A stretch of DNA of 38,189 nt. It comes from Bacteroidales bacterium (GTDB taxonomy: Bacteria; Bacteroidota; Bacteroidia; Bacteroidales; JAGOPY01). The notes beneath the pieces are model-generated. The model was not told where the DNA came from, searched no databases, and saw nothing but the letters and a program-made list of their open reading frames with translations. The translations under genes were made by a program, and so were the position numbers. Of this stretch, positions 27,727 to 37,166 are shown piece by piece (position 1 is the stretch's first letter; each line of letters starts with the position of its first letter). The stretch spans positions 1-38,189 of the forward strand of contig JAHYJL010000009.1 in the NCBI GenBank assembly GCA_019429045.1, read 5' to 3'.

Positions 27727-28440
27727 ATGAATAAATTTATCAGGAAAACGAAAGGGATACTGGAGGATGTGTTCGGGCTTTTCTTTCCCAATACCTGCAT
27801 GGGGTGCGGACGGCCATTGTACAGGGGCGAAGCCGTGATCTGTTCGCTTTGCCATTTTCATCTTCCGAAAACATATTTTCATAACGACCCCGATAACCCG
27901 TTGAACAAGGCCTTCTGGGGCAGGGTCAACCTGGAAATGGCCGCCGCCTATCTTTATTTTCAAAAGGGTGGCGTTGTGCAGCATTTGTTGCACCAGCTAA
28001 AATACCAGGATCATCCGGAAATCGGGATTACCATTGGAAAATGGTATGGAAAGGAACTGAACTGGGCATCGGAATTCCGGTATGCTGATCTGATCATTCC
28101 GGTTCCTTTACACAGGCGGAAACTCAGAAAGAGAGGATATAACCAAAGCCAGATGTTTGCGGAAGGATTGGCTGCTGTGATGAAAGCGGGAACAGATACC
28201 GGGTGCTTATACCGGAAAGTTCATTCCCAGACCCAAACCCGCAAAGCCCGCTACAATCGCTGGGAAAATGTGGAGAATATATTCGCGCTCAGAAATGGCC
28301 ACAAGCTTGAAGGAAAGCATATTCTCCTGGTTGACGATGTGGTGACCACGGGGGCCACCCTTGAATCCTGCGCCCAGGCCTTGCTGACGGTCCCCGGTGT
28401 GAAGATCAGCGTGGCCACGATCGCCTTTGCCAGTTCATAA
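27727..28440 (+). CDS. ComF family phosphoribosyltransferase-like protein
   Basis: N-terminal zinc-finger-like CMGCG...CSLC; C-terminal PRPP motif HILLVDDVVTTGATLESCA. Confidence 0.9.
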   Translation: MNKFIRKTKGILEDVFGLFFPNTCMGCGRPLYRGEAVICSLCHFHLPKTYFHNDPDNPLNKAFWGRVNLEMAAAYLYFQKGGVVQHLLHQLKYQDHPEIGITIGKWYGKELNWASEFRYADLIIPVPLHRRKLRKRGYNQSQMFAEGLAAVMKAGTDTGCLYRKVHSQTQTRKARYNRWENVENIFALRNGHKLEGKHILLVDDVVTTGATLESCAQALLTVPGVKISVATIAFASS

Positions 28441-28443
28441 AGC

Positions 28444-31053
28444 TTATCTTCGCCTTGCCAGCACGCAGGCTTTTTTAAAACGATCTGTTTTACCATCCAT
28501 GCCCAGGGCCTCCAGGTAAATAACATAGATGCCATTGGGTGCGGCGGTCCGGTCTTCCAGCCGCCCATCCCATGAACTCATCCCGGAAGTTCCGCATAAC
28601 TCATTGTTCAAAACGGTCCTGGCAAGGTAACCATCTGCGCTGAAAATCAATATATTGACCATTTTGCCCGGGGTATCGAAAGAATATGAAATGCCCAGTT
28701 GGTCATCCCGTCCGTCCCCGTCGGGTGAAAATACTTCCGGATAAACCGAAAAAGCGCTTTTGTTGTCCCAGCCGGCAAGGAATTGTGAATTCTGGTAACC
28801 GGGCGTCCCGAACCCGACCGCCTCGGCGGCAGAGTGCCAGTTGTCAGAATGGTCTCCCAGCCGGTCTGGTGAAATTCGCTCCAGGGCGACGCCTTTATAG
28901 GAATTGAGCAAAGGAAGGTGCATTTCTTCCCGATACGTCATGCCATCGATCACCTCACCCTCCTTGTTTAGTAAAAGGGCCAGCCCCTTGTCGTTATTAT
29001 AGGAAGGAAATGATGTCATTTTCCGGAAAGCCCTTGCATTTTCGGTATGATACTGGCTTTTCACTTTTTCGGGATCGGAAGTCAGTACCATATATTTTCC
29101 CGGCAGAAGGGTTAAGCAGTTGGCAGTCAATGCATACGACTGTGTATCCGGTGAATTGGGCGGGGTTTCCTTTACCGTTGCAAGCAATAGGTCGTCAAGG
29201 CTGATCGCATTGCCCGACCTGTTATAGATCTCTACATAGTCAACGCCATCTCCCAGCGGATTAAAAAGTATCTCGTTGATAATCAAGTCAAAAGCGCCGG
29301 CAGGGTGTGACATGGCAAACGTCCCTTCCATCGAAGCAGCAGCCTCTGTTCCGATACAATTTTGAAAACCGGTATTAATGGTAAGTGTATAAATTTGTCC
29401 GGGAATGATATCTTCATTGAAAATGAGCCTGACAGCTTTATTCAAAGGAGGCATGAATGTCACTTCTATTGGCTCAAACAAAAAAGGTTCAGCCAGGAAG
29501 TTGTTTTTTTCTCCTCCCATTGAAATACCGGCAGACTCGCTGAGGGTCACTTCTATTTCACGGTTATTCAAAACGCAGATATTTTCGATTGCAAAATCAG
29601 GCCATGGCACCGGCTGATAATAACGCTCTTTTCCAGGGGTTCCGCCCAGTGGATCACCGGAAGCCTTCCAGTTAATTTCTCCCAGGCATGGATTTTCAAC
29701 ATGGATCATCTCCATTGACCACCCTCCGTCTGACTTTGCTTTATCATTGTACCAGGAAATGTCGTATTGCAGGTAGCAGATTGTATTTTCATCCCGGTCG
29801 GTCAGATGGATCACCGCTCCGCTGTTGGGAAGATTGAACGAAGATAAACCCACGACCTGACAGAAGAAATTCAGTATATGCACTGCCGGCTGGCTGGAAA
29901 CCAGCATATATTCTCCTGATTTTAAAGTGATGGCAGGAAGTGTATGTTTTGTCGAGGAGATTTGCAGGCCCCATCCATCCAGCGAAATATCGTAAGGACT
30001 TCTGTTGAATAGTTCAAGGTATTCATATTCGGGCAGCATGACCGGTGGGGACGGATCGGCCATAATTTCGGTGATGATCACATCATAAGGTTGGGGCATA
30101 TAATACATGATGGGTTGCGTAATCAGTCCTGAAATATTCCCGGCCAGATCATGAATATTGTTGATTGTCAGTTCATAAAGTGACCCGTTTTGCATTTCCC
30201 GGTCAAAAAACAAATATACTTTTTCAGGATCCAGCATGCGGACGGCTTCATATGGATGGCCAATATCCGGGGATATTTCATAATGGATCACATTTTCAGC
30301 GCCTTCCTTGTCTACCGCCTCGCTGAATGTCAGCAGGATCTCCTCCGGATTGACGATAGTTGTTGCTGCCAACCAGGGCGGAATGGTATCAATGATCATA
30401 GGCCCTGCATAAAAATCATCGAAGTAGTATTTGGTGACATTCGATGACGTATACTGGCAAAATATCCCGAAATATTCACCCTCAGACCATGTCAGGTCGG
30501 TCACCTCACCCTGTTCTACCGGCAGGGATCCGCCTGATGGGTCAGCCAGAAAAGTCCAAAGGCCATCGGACTGCCTGGTAATTTTAAACCGGACCGCATT
30601 GGTCGAATTACCTGTATAGACAGTACTTAAGCGCATTAATTTTATTATGGTAGCTGAATCCTGGCGGCAGAACCAGGCGCTGTCGTCCGCTCCGCCCACC
30701 TGGATAAAATAACCGTTCAGCGGGCCCTTGAGGTCTGCGGTATCGCTCATAAGGCAGAGCCGGGCATAATTACCTGCGGAGGTATTAAAACTGAGCTTTA
30801 TCCAGCCGTGCCATTCCAGGGCTCCGGATAAATGGACGGACACCCCCAATGCCGATTGCCCTGCACCGGGCGCATCCAGCTGCAAAGCCGGCCGCATCGG
30901 TTCAGGAATGGCGGTGGAAGAACTGATCTTAAAATGGTCCCTGTCGCCCGTCCAGGAAGGATTATTTGTAAAATCCCCATCGGAAAAATCATCCGAAATT
31001 TGGGCCCCTACCCACAAAGGAAACAGGGCGATTAACAGCATTCGTTTTCTCAT
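28444..31053 (-). CDS. Secreted lamin-tail-domain (LTD) protein with Ig-like modules and a CHU_C/FlgD-like C-terminus
   Basis: Two LTD-like units (DVIITEIMADPSPP...EYLELFNRS; FDLIINEILFNPLGDGVDYVEIYNRS); C-terminus YPEVFSPDGDGRDDQLGISY...AAPNGIYVIYLEA. Confidence 0.85.
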   Translation of the reverse strand: MRKRMLLIALFPLWVGAQISDDFSDGDFTNNPSWTGDRDHFKISSSTAIPEPMRPALQLDAPGAGQSALGVSVHLSGALEWHGWIKLSFNTSAGNYARLCLMSDTADLKGPLNGYFIQVGGADDSAWFCRQDSATIIKLMRLSTVYTGNSTNAVRFKITRQSDGLWTFLADPSGGSLPVEQGEVTDLTWSEGEYFGIFCQYTSSNVTKYYFDDFYAGPMIIDTIPPWLAATTIVNPEEILLTFSEAVDKEGAENVIHYEISPDIGHPYEAVRMLDPEKVYLFFDREMQNGSLYELTINNIHDLAGNISGLITQPIMYYMPQPYDVIITEIMADPSPPVMLPEYEYLELFNRSPYDISLDGWGLQISSTKHTLPAITLKSGEYMLVSSQPAVHILNFFCQVVGLSSFNLPNSGAVIHLTDRDENTICYLQYDISWYNDKAKSDGGWSMEMIHVENPCLGEINWKASGDPLGGTPGKERYYQPVPWPDFAIENICVLNNREIEVTLSESAGISMGGEKNNFLAEPFLFEPIEVTFMPPLNKAVRLIFNEDIIPGQIYTLTINTGFQNCIGTEAAASMEGTFAMSHPAGAFDLIINEILFNPLGDGVDYVEIYNRSGNAISLDDLLLATVKETPPNSPDTQSYALTANCLTLLPGKYMVLTSDPEKVKSQYHTENARAFRKMTSFPSYNNDKGLALLLNKEGEVIDGMTYREEMHLPLLNSYKGVALERISPDRLGDHSDNWHSAAEAVGFGTPGYQNSQFLAGWDNKSAFSVYPEVFSPDGDGRDDQLGISYSFDTPGKMVNILIFSADGYLARTVLNNELCGTSGMSSWDGRLEDRTAAPNGIYVIYLEALGMDGKTDRFKKACVLARRR

Positions 31054-31099
31054 GGTCTTTTTTCTGTTAATCGGGATTTTTTGGAAATATACCCGGGGG

Positions 31100-31211
31100 G
31101 TTTCTTGTTTTTTGTTTCGAGTTTCGAGTTTCGAGTTTCGAGTTTCGAGTTTCGAGTTTCGAGTTTCGAGTTTCTTGTTTCGAGTTTCTTGTTTCGAGTT
31201 TCTTGTTTCTT
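31100..31211. repeat. Heptamer tandem array, 16 x GTTTCGA/GTTTCTT
   Basis: Counted directly: gtttctt, gtttttt, 8 x gtttcga, gtttctt, gtttcga, gtttctt, gtttcga, gtttctt, gtttctt. Confidence 0.95.
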
Positions 31212-31223
31212 GATTTTAATTAC

Positions 31224-31251
31224 ACGGAACACGAAACCAGAAACCCGAAAC
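31224..31251. repeat. Four degenerate heptamers in inverted orientation to the 31100-31211 array
   Basis: Reverse complement of 31224-31251 reads GTTTCGG GTTTCTG GTTTCGT GTTCCGT. Confidence 0.8.
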
Positions 31252-31266
31252 AATGCACGAATTGAC

Positions 31267-31274
31267 TATTTTTG
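31267..31274 (+). promoter_or_regulatory. -7 box TATTTTTG for asd
   Basis: TAnnTTTG 17 bp before ATG 31292, inside the N-terminal extension of the tracked ORF. Confidence 0.55.
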
Positions 31275-31291
31275 CAAAAAATTCAGCATTT

Positions 31292-32284
31292 ATGAAGATT
31301 GGCGTTGTTGGTGCAACCGGTTTGGTAGGCCGGGAAATGATACGGGTACTGGAGGAGATTGACCTGGGGGAAGAGACATTTATTCCTGTTGCGTCCGAAA
31401 GATCTGCGGGGCAGAAGGTCAGTTATAAAGGCAGGGAACACACAGTCATCACACTGGACGAGGCACTGGAGCAAGACCCGCAAATCGTTATTTTTTCTGC
31501 CGGGGCGTCGGTTTCGAGAGAATGGGCGCCCAAATTTGCCGACAGGGGCGCTTTTGTTATCGATAATTCATCGGCATGGCGGAAGGAACAGGGCATTCCC
31601 CTGGTCGTTCCCGAGATCAATGCTGCTGTGATACGGCCGGAAGACAGGATCATTTCCAATCCGAACTGCTCCACCATCCAGCTGGTAATGGTACTGGCGC
31701 CGCTGCACCGGAAATTCGGGATCAGGCGTGTGGTGGTGGCTACTTATCAGTCGGTGACGGGAAGCGGCGCCAAAGGCATGTTGCAACTGGAGAACGAACG
31801 GAAAGGGATTGCCGGACCGCTGTTTTATCCCCACACCGTCGACCTCAATCTTATCCCGCAGGCGGGAGATTTTACAGGCAATGGTTACACGACAGAAGAA
31901 GAAAAGCTTGCTTTTGAAACCTGTAAGATCATAGGCGATGACAATATAAGAGTGACAGCAACGGCGGTCAGGGTACCTGTGTACGGAGGGCATTCCGAAG
32001 CAGTAAATATAGAGTTGGAGCGCCCTTTTGAGGTCAGTGAGGTCAGGGAACTGCTTTCAGGGGAAAGGGGAATCGTAGTGCAGGACGATCCGGCAGCGGG
32101 AATCTACCCCATGCCAAAATTTACACGCGGCAGCAATGACGTCTTTGTCGGCCGGATCAGGCGGGACAATACCATTGCCAACGGGCTGAACCTGTGGATC
32201 GTGGCGGATAACCTGAGAAAAGGCGCCGCCACCAATGCGATTCAGATCGCGCAGTATTTGATTCAGAGTGGATTGATCAGATAA
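31292..32284 (+). CDS. asd: Aspartate-semialdehyde dehydrogenase
   Basis: MKIGVVGATGLVGREMIRVLEE; SNPNCSTIQLVMVLAPLH; RVPVYGGHSEAVNIEL. Confidence 0.95.
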   Translation: MKIGVVGATGLVGREMIRVLEEIDLGEETFIPVASERSAGQKVSYKGREHTVITLDEALEQDPQIVIFSAGASVSREWAPKFADRGAFVIDNSSAWRKEQGIPLVVPEINAAVIRPEDRIISNPNCSTIQLVMVLAPLHRKFGIRRVVVATYQSVTGSGAKGMLQLENERKGIAGPLFYPHTVDLNLIPQAGDFTGNGYTTEEEKLAFETCKIIGDDNIRVTATAVRVPVYGGHSEAVNIELERPFEVSEVRELLSGERGIVVQDDPAAGIYPMPKFTRGSNDVFVGRIRRDNTIANGLNLWIVADNLRKGAATNAIQIAQYLIQSGLIR

Positions 32285-32298
32285 AATACGGGCAGACA

Positions 32299-33225
32299 GT
32301 GAAGATATACCACAGCATAGATCTTTTTCAGCCGGTTCCCAACCCGGTGGTTAGCGTGGGGACGTTCGACGGGGTGCATCTGGGCCATCAGCAGATCTTT
32401 ACGACCATGGCGGAAGAAGCGCGGAAATGCGGAGGTGAAACGGTGGTTGTCACTTTTTACCCCCACCCCCGGCTGGTCATTCACCCCGACAGTAAAAACC
32501 TTCGTTTCATCAACACCCAGGAAAGAAAATATGAAATCCTCAGCCGCTGCAATATTGATCACCTGGTCATCATTCCATTTACGCGCGAATTTTCCAATCT
32601 TTCCGGTGCGGAGTTTGTCAAACGTTTTCTTGTTGATAAGATCCGGACGCACAAGTTGATCGTAGGCTACGACCATCACTTTGGCAAAGATCGCCTGGGA
32701 GGCTACAACGACCTGAAGGGCCTGGGCACCATTCATGGATTTGAAGTGCTGGAAGTGCCGGCGCGAATCATCGACGGCTTACCGGTCAGCTCCACCAAGA
32801 TCAGGAATGCGCTGAACGATGGCGATATTAGTCTGGCGAACAGCCTGTTAGGATACTATTATTCTATCAGCGGCAAGGTTGTTCACGGCAAGAGGATCGG
32901 TCGAACTATCGGATTTCCCACTGCTAATATTGAAATTGAAGACCATTACAAGCTGATCTCTGCCATTGGGGTTTACGCCTGCAAAGTCGATTATCATGGA
33001 ATTTCCTACAAAGGTATGGGGAACATTGGTTACCGTCCTACCATCGATGCCGGCGAGCTGACCATCGAGGTGAATATCTTTGATTTCGATGAAGAAATTT
33101 ACGGTGATCGGATCATTATCTATTTTATCGAACGCATCAGGGATGAGGTGCGTTTCGAAAACCTGGCGGCCCTGAGGGAACAGTTGATTATTGACAGGGG
33201 GAAGGTTATTGAGATACTTCGATGA
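32299..33225 (+). CDS. ribF: Bifunctional riboflavin kinase/FAD synthetase
   Basis: VSVGTFDGVHLGHQQIF; GYDHHFGKDRLGG; SSTKIRNAL; GRTIGFPTANI. Confidence 0.95.
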   Translation: MKIYHSIDLFQPVPNPVVSVGTFDGVHLGHQQIFTTMAEEARKCGGETVVVTFYPHPRLVIHPDSKNLRFINTQERKYEILSRCNIDHLVIIPFTREFSNLSGAEFVKRFLVDKIRTHKLIVGYDHHFGKDRLGGYNDLKGLGTIHGFEVLEVPARIIDGLPVSSTKIRNALNDGDISLANSLLGYYYSISGKVVHGKRIGRTIGFPTANIEIEDHYKLISAIGVYACKVDYHGISYKGMGNIGYRPTIDAGELTIEVNIFDFDEEIYGDRIIIYFIERIRDEVRFENLAALREQLIIDRGKVIEILR

Positions 33226-33670
33226 TAAGGCCCACTTGTAAGATGCCGCCGAGATCGACCTGGGGCATGGCGCTGGATATTTCAAAAATATTAATTCCCG
33301 GCTCGTTGAAAGTAAACCCCTCGAAAATCCTGTAATGCAGGTCCCAAAGATTTCCCAGCCCATCGCCAAGCAGTTTTCCTTCATTATCTTTCAACGGGAT
33401 CTGGTATTTGTTGGTCCGGACTTCACCGGAAGCGGTGTAAAGGGTGAAATATATCTCCAGCCTGCTATATGGGACATCAGTATGATGCCGGATGGCGACA
33501 TAAAAATCATAAGCTTTTGAAATGTCATCGATGTTAACCTCGAAAGATTTCACATCGAAGCGATTCCAGACCAGGCCGCTGGTATTCCGATGTTTTTCAT
33601 ACACTGTTCCGGGCCGGCAGGAAACAGCCAGGAATGCAGGCAACAGGGCGATAAAGAGGATGATTCTCAT
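33206..33670 (-). CDS. gldH: Gliding motility lipoprotein GldH-like
   Basis: MRIILFIALLPAFLAVSC lipobox; 'WNRFDVKSFEVNIDDISKAYDFYVAIRHHTDVPYSRLEIYFTLYTASGE' resembles GldH. Start moved to ATG 33670 because TACCTTTG overlaps the tracked start. Confidence 0.8.
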   Translation of the reverse strand: MRIILFIALLPAFLAVSCRPGTVYEKHRNTSGLVWNRFDVKSFEVNIDDISKAYDFYVAIRHHTDVPYSRLEIYFTLYTASGEVRTNKYQIPLKDNEGKLLGDGLGNLWDLHYRIFEGFTFNEPGINIFEISSAMPQVDLGGILQVGLIIEVSQ

Positions 33671-33685
33671 ACCGAATGCTTTCAA

Positions 33686-33693
33686 CAAAGGTA
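33686..33693 (-). promoter_or_regulatory. -7 box (TACCTTTG on minus strand) for gldH
   Basis: CAAAGGTA on plus strand, 15 bp upstream of ATG 33670. Confidence 0.55.
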
Positions 33694-33734
33694 GATGAAA
33701 ATATCACTAATTTCGTCACCTAAATAAACCATCC

Positions 33735-34163
33735 ATGCTGAACAAAAATGCCGGCAAACCTGAACTGAACAGCCTGAGTGTCGATGCTGCCTGCAGTGGC
33801 AATCCCGGTGTGTTGGAATACAGGGGTGTGGAAACCGCTACCGGCAGGCAACTATTCCACCAGGGGGCATTTCCTCTCGGAACTATAAATATCGGGGAAT
33901 TCCTGGCAATAGTCCATGCACTGGCCTACCTGAAAAAGCACAACAACACCATGCCGGTTTACTCCGATTCCAAAACAGCCATCAAATGGGTGAACGATAA
34001 GGCCATTAAGACGAAGCTGCCGCGGAACAATACAACCGACCCGTTATTCGATCTGGTTGACAGGGCGATTGACTGGCTGAAGGAAAATGATTATCCCAAC
34101 CGGATATTAAAGTGGGAAACGAAATTCTGGGGAGAGATTCCGGCTGATTTTGGGAGGAAGTAG
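33735..34163 (+). CDS. Ribonuclease HI family protein
   Basis: SVDAACSGNPG (D), INIGEFLAIVHAL (E), VYSDSKTAIKWV (D), ADFGRK (D) catalytic pattern. Confidence 0.85.
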   Translation: MLNKNAGKPELNSLSVDAACSGNPGVLEYRGVETATGRQLFHQGAFPLGTINIGEFLAIVHALAYLKKHNNTMPVYSDSKTAIKWVNDKAIKTKLPRNNTTDPLFDLVDRAIDWLKENDYPNRILKWETKFWGEIPADFGRK

Positions 34164-34166
34164 ATG

Positions 34167-35537
34167 TTAAACAGCCGGCGAAATCGAAATATTGATCTTA
34201 ATTATGAAATGCAGCCCGATGCCGAGCATGATCCTCAGGAAAGAAAGCAACAGCAGCATCATTAACAGATAACCTATGTGGATATGCCGTTTCTTTTTTA
34301 CCTTCACCAGGTTTAATTTGGGCTTGACTTTTTGGTTAAAAAATGGCGGAATGACCAGGAAAGCTATGGAGAAGAGCATCAGTGTTTCATAAGGATACTT
34401 GAACCCCATGGGATGCCGGACCAGCAGCATGATGATCGTTCCGATCAGCCAGGGGATAGCCATCTGGATCAGCATGAAAGTCATTCTGTTTTCTTTCTTG
34501 ATCCGGTGAACAGAATCGGATGTTTCCAGGATGTGTTCTGCAGAATAATAACCGATCAACCCCAGAGCAAAAAGCGAGATCAGGGAGAACAGGAATTTTA
34601 TTGCAGTGTTCATGTACATCCAGGCGGCCACATAGCCAAATCCCTCCGAAGTAACAATTCCCGAGGGTAAAGCGCCGAAGAAATGGTTAAACAGGTGAAA
34701 AGAGGTCCACAGGACAAACAACTTCTGCAATCCCACAAGGGAAGGGTTTTTGAAAACCACCCGAAAAAGGAATATGCCAAGGAAGAGGCAGAAAAAAGGC
34801 GGTATTCCCGTGACCATGAGGATGTTAAAGCGGGTCCAAAGGTTTGAGTGATCGTTGAATTTCAGATCATAATAATAGAGAATGGAATCCAGCCCGTACC
34901 ATGACGCGACCAGCATGCTGGTCAGCCAGTAAAACAGGTATACCAGCACATATGTAGCGATAAAGACTGTTATCGAATTGACGACAAAGGTCAGGTTGCG
35001 ATAAAAAGCGCTTCTTTGTGAGAAAAGCGATACACTTTTTGATTTTTCGGTTTGTTCCTCATCGTCAGAACCCCTGAAAAGTCTGTTTAGTACCGATTGT
35101 CCGGCTTCCAGTTTGCGGTATTCCTTCAGTTGTTTACGATGAATTTCCCTTCTGATCCGGCGTTTTATCCTCTCCTCTTTACGTATGGCCCGGTTCATTA
35201 AAAATTGTTTCCAGGCCATCCTGACTGATCTGCGGCGCCTTTCGGGCTCTTCCGGGGTAGAAAATTGTGCCGGCTGAAAGGTTTTTTCGGTTTTATCCGG
35301 AATAGATTCTTCGGTTATTTCATTTGTTACAGGCTCATCCGCTTCTTCTGCCGAACCAGCCTCATGTTTTTGTTTCATTCCGACCGAAGGATCATAATCC
35401 TTAGGGAGGTTAATTCCGGGAAAAGAGGAAACCCTGAGAGAACTGCTCTGGTTTCTTCCCAACAGCCGATCCAGCCAGCTTCTTTTATGGCGGCTGCTTC
35501 TGTGGGACCTTCTGTGGCTATTGGAGGAAGTGGGCAT
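34167..35537 (-). CDS. Hypothetical multi-TM membrane protein with long Ser/Arg/His-rich cytosolic-type N-terminus
   Basis: 456 aa; N-terminus MPTSSNSHRRSHRSSRHKRSWLDRLLGRNQSSS; several hydrophobic segments in the C-terminal two thirds. Confidence 0.75.
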   Translation of the reverse strand: MPTSSNSHRRSHRSSRHKRSWLDRLLGRNQSSSLRVSSFPGINLPKDYDPSVGMKQKHEAGSAEEADEPVTNEITEESIPDKTEKTFQPAQFSTPEEPERRRRSVRMAWKQFLMNRAIRKEERIKRRIRREIHRKQLKEYRKLEAGQSVLNRLFRGSDDEEQTEKSKSVSLFSQRSAFYRNLTFVVNSITVFIATYVLVYLFYWLTSMLVASWYGLDSILYYYDLKFNDHSNLWTRFNILMVTGIPPFFCLFLGIFLFRVVFKNPSLVGLQKLFVLWTSFHLFNHFFGALPSGIVTSEGFGYVAAWMYMNTAIKFLFSLISLFALGLIGYYSAEHILETSDSVHRIKKENRMTFMLIQMAIPWLIGTIIMLLVRHPMGFKYPYETLMLFSIAFLVIPPFFNQKVKPKLNLVKVKKKRHIHIGYLLMMLLLLSFLRIMLGIGLHFIIKINISISPAV

Positions 35538-35610
35538 TATATTCTAACAGGTTAAGGCAGATATAAATGTTTTAATTTAGCCGCAAAGTTATTCGTTATA
35601 CTGGCAGACA

Positions 35611-36186
35611 ATGAAAAAGTTGTACGAATCGGTTGACAAATGTATAAAAAAATACAAGCTATACGTATTGCGGGATGTGCTGATATTTGCCATCATTATC
35701 CTGTCGGTACACTTTTCTTATCGCTACTGGGCTAATAAGACCCGTTACTGGCCGATAACAGAACAGATGAACATGAGCCATGAGGTCATGTCTCAGCTTG
35801 TTTATGACCAGAGTATTTGGCTTATTATACATGTGCTTCATATTCCGGTCACTGCCGATGATGAATTACGCATCATATATTTTCAGAACACAGGTTTTCT
35901 GGGTATCAACCACAGTTGTTCCGGGCTGAAACCTATTCTTCAGTTTGTTCTGCTTATGCTGATTTTTCCCGGTCCATGGAAACATAAGGCCTGGTTCATT
36001 CCGATGGGGATTGTTATCGTGCATTTTACCAATCTTTTCCGCATCACAGGGCTGGCAGTCGTTACAATTACCATTCCGCAACACTGGGATTTCGCCCACG
36101 ATAACGTTTTCCGGCCGTTTTTCTACGTGGTGATCTTTTTTCTCTGGGTACTCTGGGTAGAGCGCTTTCGACCGAGGCTATCGTAA
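35611..36186 (+). CDS. Exosortase/archaeosortase family protein
   Basis: Multi-TM; 'INHSCSGLKPILQFVLLMLIF' (Cys), 'HFTNLFRITGLAVV' (Arg), 'WDFAHDNVFRPFFYVVIFFLWVLW' (His): Cys/Arg/His triad layout. Confidence 0.85.
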   Translation: MKKLYESVDKCIKKYKLYVLRDVLIFAIIILSVHFSYRYWANKTRYWPITEQMNMSHEVMSQLVYDQSIWLIIHVLHIPVTADDELRIIYFQNTGFLGINHSCSGLKPILQFVLLMLIFPGPWKHKAWFIPMGIVIVHFTNLFRITGLAVVTITIPQHWDFAHDNVFRPFFYVVIFFLWVLWVERFRPRLS

Positions 36187-37122
36187 TGTGAAAGTTGTAT
36201 GCCCGATGACGGCATCTTCGCAGAAAATATCCACATGATACAATCCCGGCCACATTTCCTGGGCCGAATACTCTTTATTCCAGTATGCGCAGAGATCTAT
36301 TGCTTCGTTCTGGTAATCAATGGTTTTCATGATGGAATACTGCAGCAATTCCCCCTGGTATTCAAAGGTGTTTTCCTGCAGGCGGCTTCTGACCAGGATT
36401 TCCTGGTCGGGACGCGCGATGCGGATATAGATATCTTTTTTGCCGGGAGCGGCAATCTTGTTTTCCCCGACGGTAAAACAGACCCTGACCTGATCGACCC
36501 GTTGTACTTTGTCGGTGGGGATTTCCCTGTCACCGCCACCGCGGACCCTCAAACCGGTTGCTTCCATATTGACAGCTCTCAGTATAGCAGCGATCTCAAC
36601 CTTGTCCGATAGCACCCGGCGGTCTTTTTCAATCGCCTCTTTTTCTTTCCTGAGATCTTTCAGATCTTTCTGCATGGCGATATTTTCCTCTTCCAGTGCA
36701 GCGTTCACCCTGTAGAGCGAATCCATCTGCCGGACATATCCCTGGGCAATTAATTGCAGCTGGGCCAGCTTTTTCCTCGCTTTGTAATATTCCCATTCGG
36801 TATCGAGCAGGCGGCGAATCTCTGTCGCATTGGCCTGGATAACACTGTCTTTCATCATCAGCGAATCGGCGATCTGGCCGTATTCTATTTTGACCTTTTC
36901 ATGTTCCACCAACAGTGAGTCGAGTTCATGCCGCAGCTCGGTACGTTGCAGTTCTTTTCCGGCCAGCAGGTTTTTCAGGCTCGACCTGGTCATAAGTAAT
37001 ACGATGATCAGTACGATCACGGCAACGCCAAAGATGATCGCGATCACCATCATCAACCGGGATTTTTTATTGTTCCCCTCGGGCACTTTTGCTTGTTCCA
37101 TAACAAACTCCTTCTGTATCAA
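36178..37122 (-). CDS. Coiled-coil membrane-anchored hypothetical protein
   Basis: Single N-terminal TM (MVIAIIFGVAVIVLIIVLLM), long coiled coil, beta-rich C-terminal domain; likely start MEQAKVPEGNNKKSR. Confidence 0.8.
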   Translation of the reverse strand: MIQKEFVMEQAKVPEGNNKKSRLMMVIAIIFGVAVIVLIIVLLMTRSSLKNLLAGKELQRTELRHELDSLLVEHEKVKIEYGQIADSLMMKDSVIQANATEIRRLLDTEWEYYKARKKLAQLQLIAQGYVRQMDSLYRVNAALEEENIAMQKDLKDLRKEKEAIEKDRRVLSDKVEIAAILRAVNMEATGLRVRGGGDREIPTDKVQRVDQVRVCFTVGENKIAAPGKKDIYIRIARPDQEILVRSRLQENTFEYQGELLQYSIMKTIDYQNEAIDLCAYWNKEYSAQEMWPGLYHVDIFCEDAVIGHTTFTLR

Positions 37123-37166
37123 TATTTATACAAAAATAACCAAAAAAAGCCAATATATTACAACCT

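Noticed and set aside
31100-31251. CRISPR-like array
   Set aside because: Unit is 7 bp with no spacers and no cas genes in the window; it is a simple tandem array.
30908-31362. ORFs translating as SSFEFRVSSFEFRV / KLETRNSKLETRNS repeats
   Set aside because: Produced by translating the GTTTCGA heptamer array; not a real repeat protein.
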